Shown here in pieces: positions 55,561 through 64,000 of a stretch of DNA of 64,000 nucleotides. Each line of letters starts with the position of its first letter. Position 1 is the first letter of the stretch. The notes beneath the pieces are model-generated. The model searched no databases, was not told the origin of the DNA, and was given only the letters and a program-made list of their open reading frames with translations. The position numbers and the translations under genes are program-made. Origin of the DNA: Atherix ibis (lineage: Eukaryota > Arthropoda > Insecta > Diptera > Athericidae); contig OY282608.1 in the NCBI GenBank assembly GCA_958298945.1, forward strand, positions 12,997,933 to 13,061,932, given 5' to 3'.

Positions 55561-57440
55561 CAAACTAACAAACCAACAAACGAACTAACCAACAAACCAA
55601 CAAGCCAACAAGCCAACAAACCAACAAACCAACAACCCAACAAACCAACAAACTAAGTAACCAACAAGCCAACAAACCAACAAGCCAACAAGCCAACAAA
55701 CCAACAAACCAACAAGCCAACAAACCAAGAAACCAATAAACCAACAAGCCAACAAACTAACAAATCAACAAACCAACAAACCAAGAAACCAACAAACCAA
55801 CAAACCAACAAACCAAAAAACCTACAAACCAACAAACCAACAAACCAACAAACCAACAAACCAACAAAACAACAAACCAACAAACCAACAAACCAACAAG
55901 CCAACAAGCCAACAAACCAACAAGCCAACAAACGAACAAACCAACAAACCAACAAACGACCAAACCAACAAACCAACAAGCCAACAAGCCAATAAGCCAA
56001 CAAACCAACAAACCAACAAACCAACAAACCAACAAACCAACAAACCAACAAATGAACAAGCCAACAAACCAACAAGCCAACAAGCCAACAAACCAACAAA
56101 CCAACAAACCAACAAACCAACAAACCAACAAACCAACAAACCAACAAACCAACAAACCAACAAACCAACAAACCAACAAACCAACAAACCAACAAACCAA
56201 CAAACAAACAAACAAACAAACCAACAAACTTACAAGCCAACAAGCCAACAAACCAACAAACCAACAAACCAACAAACGAACAAACCAACAAACCAAAAAA
56301 CCAACAAGCCAACAAGCCAACAAACCAACAAGCCAACAAACCAACAAGCCAAAAAGCCAACAAACCAACAAACCAACAAACCAACAAACAAACAAACCAA
56401 CAAACCAACAAGCCAACAAGCCAACAAACCAACAAACCAACAAACCAACAAACCAACAAACCAACAAGCCAACAAGCCAACAAACCAAAATACCAACAAA
56501 CCAACAAACCAACAAACCAACAAGCCAACAAGCCAACAAACCAACAAACAAACAAACCAACAAACCAACAAACCAACAACCCAACAAACCAACAAACCAA
56601 CAAACCAAAAAACCTACAAACCAACAAACCAACAAACCAACAAACCAACAAACAAACAAACCAACAAAACAACAAACCAACAAACCAACTAACCAACTAG
56701 CCAACAAGCCAACAAACCAACAAGCCAACAAACGAACAAACCAACAAACCAACAAACGAACAAACCAACAAACCAACAAGCCAACAAGCCAATAAGCCAA
56801 CAAACCAACAAACCAACAAACCAACAAACCAACAAACCAACAAACGAACAAGCCAACAAACCAACAAGCCAACAAGCCAACAAGCCAACAAACCAACAAA
56901 CCAACAAACCAACAAACCAACAAACCAACAAACCAACAAACCAACAAACCAACAAACCAACAAACCAACAAACCAACAAACCAACAAAACAACAAACCAA
57001 CAAACCAACAAACCAACAAACCAACAAACCAACAAACCAACAAACCAACAAACAAACAAACAAACAAACCAACAAGTCAACAAGCCAACAAACCAACAAA
57101 CCAACAAACCAACAAACGAACAAACCAACAAACCAAAAAACCAACAAGCCAACAAACCAACAAGCCAACAAACCAACAAGCCAAAAAGCCAACAAACCAA
57201 CAAACCAACAAACCAACAAACAAACAAACCAACAAACCAACAAGCCAACAAGCCAACAAACCAACAAACCAAAAACCAACAAACCAACAAACCAACAAGC
57301 CAACAAGCCAACAAACCAAAAAACCAACAAACCAACAAACCAACAAACCAACAAGCCAACAAGCCAACAAACCAACAAACAAACAAACCAACAAACCAAC
57401 AAACCAACAAACCAACAAGCCAACAAACTAACAAGCCAAC
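55561..57440 (+). repeat. Satellite related to 26.7-28 kb and 12.4-13.3 kb
   Basis: Octamer array with no gene. It shares CAACAACCCAAC (near 55632), GCCAACAA pairs, CAAAACAAC and long runs of perfect octamers with those regions. Private variants are ACGACCAA near 55957, ATGAACAAGCC near 56052 and ACTTACAA near 56228. Two (ACAA)n runs lie near 56205 and 57051. Confidence 0.6.
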
Positions 57441-60400
57441 AAACCAACAAACCAAAAAACTAACAATCCAACAAATCAACAAACCAACAGGCCAACAAGC
57501 CAACAAACCAACAAACCAACAAACGAATAAACCAAAAAACCAATAAACCAACAAACCAACAAACCAACAAACCAACAAACCAACAAACCAACAAACCAAC
57601 AAACCAAAAAACCAACAAACCAACAAACCAACAAGCCAAACAAACCAACAAAAAAATAAAACAACAAACCAAAAAACCAACAAACCAACAAACCAACAAA
57701 CCAACAAACCAACAAACCAAAAAACCAAAAAACCAACAAACCAACAAACCAACAAGCCAACAAACCAACAAACCAACAAACCAATTAACCAACAACCAAC
57801 AAACCAACAAACCAACAAACCAACAAACCAACAAACCAACTAACCAACAAACCTACCAACCAACAAACCAACAAACAAATAAACCAACAAACCAACAAAC
57901 CAACAAACCAACAAACCAACAAACCAACAAACCAACAAACCAACAAACCAACAAACAAATAAACCAACAAACCAACAAACTAACAAACCAACAAAGCAAC
58001 AAACCAAAGAACCAACAAACCAAAAAACCAAGAAGCCAACAAAAAACAAACCAACAAACCAACAAACGAACAAACCAACAAACCTACAAACCAAGAAACC
58101 AACAAACCAACAAACCAACAAGCCAACAAACCAACAAACCAACAAACCAGTAAACCAAAAAACCAAAAAACCAACAAACCAACAAACCAACAAACCAACA
58201 AACCAACAAACCACCAAACCAACAAACCAACAAACCAACAAACCAACAAACCAACAAACCAACAAACCAACAAACCAAAAAACCAACAAACCAACAAACC
58301 AACAAACCAACAAACCAACAAACCTACAAACCAACAAGCAAATAAACCAACAAACCAACAAACCAACAAACCAACAAACCAAAAAACCAACAAACCAACA
58401 AACCAAAAAACCAACAAACCAACAAACCAACAAGCCAACAAACCAACAAACCAACAAACTAACAAACGAACAAACCAAGTAACCAACGAACAAGCAAACG
58501 AACAAACCAACAAACAAACAAACCACCAAACGAACAAACCAACAAACCAAAAAACCAACAAGCCAACAAGCCAACAAACCAACAAGCCAACAAACGAACA
58601 AACCAACAAACCAACAAACCAACAAACCAAGAAACCAACAAACCAAGAAACCAACAAACCAACAAACCAACAAACCAAGAAACCAACAAACCAACAAACA
58701 AACAAGCCAACAAACCAACAAACCAACAAACCAACAAACCAACAAACCAACAAACCAACAAACAAATAAACCAACAAACCAACAAACCAACAAACCAACA
58801 AGCCAACAAACAAATAAACCAACAAACCAACAAACCAACAAACCATAACACCAACAAACCAACAAACCAACAAACCAACAAGCCAACAAGCCAACAAACC
58901 AACAAACTAACAAACCAACAAATGAACTAACCAGCAAACCAACAAGCCAACAAGCCAACAAACCAACAAACCAACAAACCAACAAACCAACAAACCAACA
59001 AACTAAGTAACCAACAAGCCAACAAACCAACAAACTAAGTAACCAACAAGCCAACAAACCAACAAACCAACAAGCCAACAAGCCAACAAACCAACAAGCC
59101 AACAAGCCAACAAGCCAACAAACCAACAAACCAACAAAACAACAAGCCAACAAACCAACAAACCAAAAAACCAACAAACCAACAAGCCAACAAGCCAACA
59201 AACCAACAAACCAACAAACCAACAAACCAACAAACCAACAAACCAAAAAACCAAAAAACCAACAAACCAACAAGCCAAACAAACCAACAAAAAAATAAAA
59301 CAACAAACCAAAAAACCAACAAACCAACAAACCAACAAACCAACAAACCAACAAACCAAAAAACCAAAAAACCAACAAACCAACAAACCAACAAGCCAAC
59401 AAACCAACAAACCAACAAACCAATTAACCAACAAACCAACAAACCAACAAACCAACAAACCAACAAACCAACAAACCAACAAACCAACTAACCAACAAAC
59501 CTACAAACCAACAAACCAACAAACAAATAAACCAACAAACCAACAAACCAACAAACCAACAAACCAACAAACCAACAAACCAACAAACAAATAAACCAAC
59601 AAACCAACAAACTAACAAACCAACAAAGCAACAAACCAAAAAACCAACAAACCAAAAAACCAACAAGCCAACAAAAAACAAACCAACAAACCAACAAACG
59701 AACAAACCAACAAACCTACAAACCAAGAAACCAACAAACCAACAAACCAACAAGCCAACAAACCAACAAACCAACAAACCAACAAACCAACAAACCAGTA
59801 AACCAAAAAACCAAAAAACCAACAAACCAACAAGCCAACAAACCAACAAACCAACAAACCACCAAACCAACAAACCAACAAACCAACAAACCAACAAACC
59901 AACAAACCAACAAACCAACAAACCAAAAAACCAACAAACCAACAAACCAACAAACCAACAAACCAACAAACCAACAAACCAACAAACCAACAAGCAAATA
60001 AACCAACAAACCAACAAACCAACAAACCAACAAACCAAAAAACCAACAAACCAACAAACCAAAAAACCAACAAACCAACAAACCAACAAGCCAACAAACC
60101 AACAAACCAACAAACTAACAAACGAACAAACCAAGTAACCAACGAACAAGCAAACGAACAAACCAACAAACAAACAAACCACCAAACGAACAAACCAACA
60201 AACCAAAAAACCAACAAGCCAACAAGCCAACAAACCAACAAGCCAACAAACGAACAAACCAACAAACCAACAAACCAACAAACCAAGAAACCAACAAACC
60301 AAGAAACCAAGAAACCAACAAACCAACAAACCAACAAACCAAGAAACCAACAAACAAACAAGCCAACAAACCAACAAACCAACAAACTAACAAACCAACA

Positions 60401-60600
60401 AACCAACAAACCAACAAACCAACAAACAAATAAACCAACAAACCAACAAACCAACAAACCAACAAACCAACAAACCAACAAGCCAACAAGCCAACAAACC
60501 AACAAACTAATAAACCAACAAACGAACTAACCAACAAACCAACAAGCCAACAAGCCAACAAACCAACAAACCAACAAACCAACAAATCAACAAACCAACA
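57441..60600 (+). repeat. Right-type block, two copies about 1.65 kb apart
   Basis: Cassettes at 57635 and 59274, the AACAAAAAACAAACC step near 58029 and 59671, ACCAGTAA near 58146 and 59795, and CCAAGTAACCAACGAACAAG near 58475 and 60130 repeat in the same order. Offsets range from about 1,639 to 1,656, consistent with gain or loss of a few octamers between copies. Confidence 0.7.
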
Positions 60601-63600
60601 AACTAAGTAACCAACAAGTCAACAAACCAAAAAACCAACAAGCCAACAAACAAATAAACCAACAAACCAACAAACCAACAAACCATAACACCAACAAACC
60701 AACAAACCAACAAGCCAACAAGCCAACAAACCAACAAACTAACAAACCAACAAACGAACTAACCAACAAACCAACAAGCCAACAAGCCAACAAACCAACA
60801 AACCAACAAACCAACAAACCAACAAACTAAGTAACCAATAAGCCAACAAACCAACAAACTAAGTAACCAACAAGCCAACAAACCAACAAACCAACAAGCC
60901 AACAAGCCAACAAACCAACAAGCCAACAAGCCAACAAACCAACAAACCAACAAACCAACAAACCAACAAAACAACAAGCCAACAAACCAACAAACCAAAA
61001 AACCAACAAACCAACAAGCCAACAATCCAACCAACCAACAAACTAACAAACCAACAAACGAACTAACCAACAAACCAACAAGCCAACAAGCCAACAAGCC
61101 AACAAACCAACAAACCAACAAACCAACAAACCAACAAACTAAAAAACCAAAAAACCAACAAACCAACAAGCCAAACAAACCAACAAAAAAATAAAACAAC
61201 AAACCAAAAAACCAACAAACCAACAAACCAACAAACCAACAAACCAACAACCCAAAAAACCAAAAAACCAACAAACCAACAAACCAAGAAACCAACAAGC
61301 CAACAAACCAACAAACCAACAAACCAATTAACCAACAAACCAACAAACCAACAAACCAACAAACCAACAAACCAACAAACCAACAAACCAACAAACCAAC
61401 AAACCTACAAACCAACAAACCAACAAACAAATAAACCAACAAAGCAACAAACCAACAAACCAACAAACAAATAAACCAACAAACCAACAAACTAACAAAC
61501 CAACAAAGCAACAAACCAACAAACCAACAAACCAAAAAACCAACAAACCAACAAACCAACAAACCAAGAAACCAACAAACCAACAAACCAACAAACCCAC
61601 AAACCAACAAACCAACAAACCAACAAACCAACAAACCAACAAACAAACAAGCCAACAAACCAACAAACCAACAAACCAACAAACCAACAAACAAATAAAC
61701 CAACAAACCAACAAACCAACAAACCAACAAACCAAAAAACCAACAAACCAACAAGCCAACAAGCCAACACCCCAACAAACTAACAAACCAACAAACGAAC
61801 TAACCAAAAACCAACAAGCCAACAAGCCAACAAACCAACAAACCAACAAACCAACAAACCAACAAACTAAGTAACCAACAAGCCAACAAACCAACAAACT
61901 AAGTAACCAACAAGCCAACAAACCAACAAACCAACAAGCCAACAAACCAACAAAGGAACAAGCCAATAAACCAACAAACCAACAAACCAACAAGCCAACA
62001 AACCAACAAACAAATAAACCAACAAACCAACAAACCAACAACCCACAAACCAACAAACCAACAAACCAAAAAACCAACAAATCAACAAGCCAACAAGCCA
62101 ACAAACTAACAAACCAACAAGCGAACTAACCAACAAACCAACAAGCCAACCAGCCAACAAACCAACAAACCAACAAACCAACAAACCAAAAAACCAAAAA
62201 ACCAACAAACCAACAAGCCAAACAAACCAACAAAAAAATAAAACAACAAACCAAAAAACCAACAAACCAACAAACCAACAAACCAACAAACCAACAAACC
62301 AAAAAACCAAAAAACCAACAAACCAAGAAACCAACAAGCCAACAAACCAACAAACCAACAAACCAATTAACCAACAAACCAACAAACCAACAAACCAACA
62401 AACCAACAAACCAACAAACCAACAAACCAACAAACCAACAAACAAATAAACCAACAAACCAACAAACTAACAAACCAACAAAGCAACAAACCAACAAACC
62501 AACAAACCAAAAAACCAACAAACCAACAAACCAACAAACCAACAAACCAACAAACCAACAAACCAACAAACCAACAAACCAACAAACCAACAAACGAAAA
62601 AACCAACAAACCAACAAACCAACAAAACAACAAACCAACAAACCAACAAACCAACAAGCAAATAAACCAACAAACCAACAAACCAACAAACCAACAAACC
62701 AACAAACCAACAAACCTAAAAACCAACAAACCAACAAACCAAAAAACCAACAAACCAACAAACCAACAAGCCAACAAACCAACAAACCAACAAACTAACA
62801 AACGAACAAACCAAGTAACCAACGAACAAGAAAACGAACAAACCAACAAACAAACAAACCACCAAACGAACAAACCAACAAACCAAAAAACCAACAAGCC
62901 AACAAGCCAACAAACCAACAAGCCAACAAACGAACAAACCAACAAACCAACAAACCAACAAACCAACAAACCAACAAACCAAGAAACCAACAAACCAACA
63001 AACCAACAAACCAAGAAACCAACAAACCAACAAACAAACAAGCCAACAAACCAACAAACCAACAAACCAACAAACCAACAAACCAACAAACCAACAAACC
63101 AACAAACCAACAAACCAACAAACAAATAAACCAACAAACCAACAAACCAACAAACCAACAAACCAACAAACCAACAAACCAAAAAACCAACAAACCAACA
63201 AGCCAACAAGCCAACAAGCCAACAAACGAACAAACCAACAAACCACAAATCAACAAACCAACAAACTAAGTAACCAACAAGTCAACAAACCAACAAACCA
63301 ACAAGCCAACAAACAAATAAACCAACAAACCAACAAACCAACAAACCATAACACCAACAAACCAACAAACCAACAAGCCAACAAACCAACAAACTAACAA
63401 ACCAACAAACGAACTAACCAACAAACCAACAAGCCAACAAGCCAACAAACCAACAAACCAACAAACCAACAAACCAACAAACCAACAAACTAAGTAACCA
63501 ACAAGCCAACAAACCAACAATCTAAGTAACCAACAAGCCAACAAACCAACAAACCAACAAGCCAACAAGCCAACAAACCAACAAGCCAACAAGCCAACAA

Positions 63601-64000
63601 ACCAACAAACCAACAAGCCAACAAACCAACAAAACAACAAGCCAACAAACCAACAAATCAAAAAACCAACAAACTAACAAACCAACAAACGAACTAACCA
63701 ACAAACCAACAAGCCAACAAGCCAACAAGCCAACAAACCAACAAACCAACAAACCAACAAACCAACAAACCAAAAAACCAAAAAACCAACAAACCAACAA
63801 GCCAAACAAACCAACAAAAAAATAAAACAACAAACCAAAAAACCAACAAACCAACAAACCAACAAACCAACAAACCAACAAACCAACAAACCAAAAAACC
63901 AAAAAACCAACAAACCAAGAAACCAACAAGCCAACAAACCAACAAACCAACAAACCAATTAACCAACAAACCAACAAACCAACAAACCAACAAACAAACA
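60601..64000 (+). repeat. Right-type satellite to the window edge
   Basis: Octamer array with no gene, with cassettes at 61170, 62217 and 63801 and CCAAGTAACCAACG near 62811, where the next variant reads GAACAAGAAAACG. The private CCATAACACC occurs near 58843, 60683 and 63347 and links this stretch to the preceding block. The array continues past the right edge. Confidence 0.65.

Larger units (their letters stand above)
1..64000 (+). repeat. Octamer satellite array, (ACCAACAA)n, whole window
   Basis: Seen directly: every line of the window is built from the octamer ACCAACAA or a one- or two-base variant, always in the same orientation. I found no reverse-oriented stretch and no interruption longer than a variant octamer or a short A-run. 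The + strand is almost only A and C; G and T occur only inside variants. The consensus is 37.5% C and 62.5% A. The array starts and ends inside repeats, so its true length is unknown. Common variants change position 1 (GCCAACAA), 2 (AGCAACAA, ATCAACAA, AACAACAA), 3 (ACGAACAA, ACAAACAA, ACTAACAA), 4 (ACCTACAA, ACCCACAA), 5 (ACCAGCAA, ACCACCAA) or 6 (ACCAAAAA, ACCAATAA, ACCAAGAA); the last two A are conserved best. The long open frames on both strands are repeat translations, not genes. Inference: eukaryotic satellite heterochromatin; organism and locus not determinable. Confidence 0.98.

Noticed and set aside
1..64000. CRISPR array
   Set aside because: Repeat units are 8 bp and contiguous, with no unique spacers and no cas genes.
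1..64000. Telomere
   Set aside because: The C-rich/G-rich polarity is telomere-like, but the octamer is not a telomeric motif I recognise, and the many variants arranged in kilobase higher-order blocks fit a satellite better.
1..64000. tRNA, rRNA or other structured RNA genes
   Set aside because: A sequence of nearly only A and C on one strand cannot form the needed internal base pairs, and no deviating island was seen.
1..64000. Assignment to a named species or to a centromere
   Set aside because: The octamer and its variants give no reliable link to a particular organism or chromosome region without a database search or flanking sequence.

Overview
The window is one uninterrupted simple-sequence satellite. 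From the first base to the last it is a head-to-tail array of the octamer ACCAACAA (written in another phase, AAACCAAC), always in the same orientation: the A/C-rich strand is + and the G/T-rich strand is -. That is about 8,000 octamers. The array runs off both ends of the window. I see no gene, RNA gene, mobile element, CRISPR array or unique-sequence island. The many long open frames are a by-product of the repeat: three octamers make 24 bases, so every frame reads the same eight-residue cycle with no stop (+ strand N-Q-Q-T-N-K-P-T; - strand V-C-W-F-V-G-L-L). Breaks come only from variant octamers. Such an array suggests constitutive heterochromatin (satellite DNA) of a eukaryote in a long-read assembly. 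The sequence does not identify the species or the chromosomal location.

The information lies in the order of the variant octamers (GCCAACAA, ACGAACAA, ACAAACAA, ACCAAAAA, ACCAATAA, ACCAAGAA, ACTAACAA, ACCTACAA, ACCACCAA, ACCAGCAA, ATCAACAA, AGCAACAA, AACAACAA and others) and of rare 7-mers and 9-mers. Those strings recur over kilobases, so a second, higher-order level of repetition is visible. An A-rich cassette (GCCAAAC ... AAAATAAAAC) that I located at 30 places is a convenient ruler.

Layout: 1-9.5 kb is a left subfamily marked by CCAGGTAACC, with internal copies at offsets 4,802 and about 2,197. 9.5-13.06 kb is a block that reappears at 23.8-27.2 kb. 13.06-25.9 kb holds two overlapping, nearly identical tandem duplications with units of 3,634 and 3,783 bp. 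27.2-51.3 kb is a right subfamily (CAATGAACAAGC / CAACGAACAAGC, ACCACCAAACG) with repeated blocks at offsets of about 1.86, 3.9/3.6, 0.76, 2.04, 3.56 and 1.84 kb. 52.2-55.5 kb returns to left-type variants as two copies 1.9 kb apart. 55.5-57.4 kb resembles 26.7-28 kb. 57.4-64 kb is again right-type, with copies about 1.65 kb apart.

These blocks do not work together as genes. They are snapshots of array turnover by unequal exchange or replication slippage. Length differences between related blocks are repeatedly whole multiples of 8 bp. All block boundaries were read by eye and are approximate except where stated.
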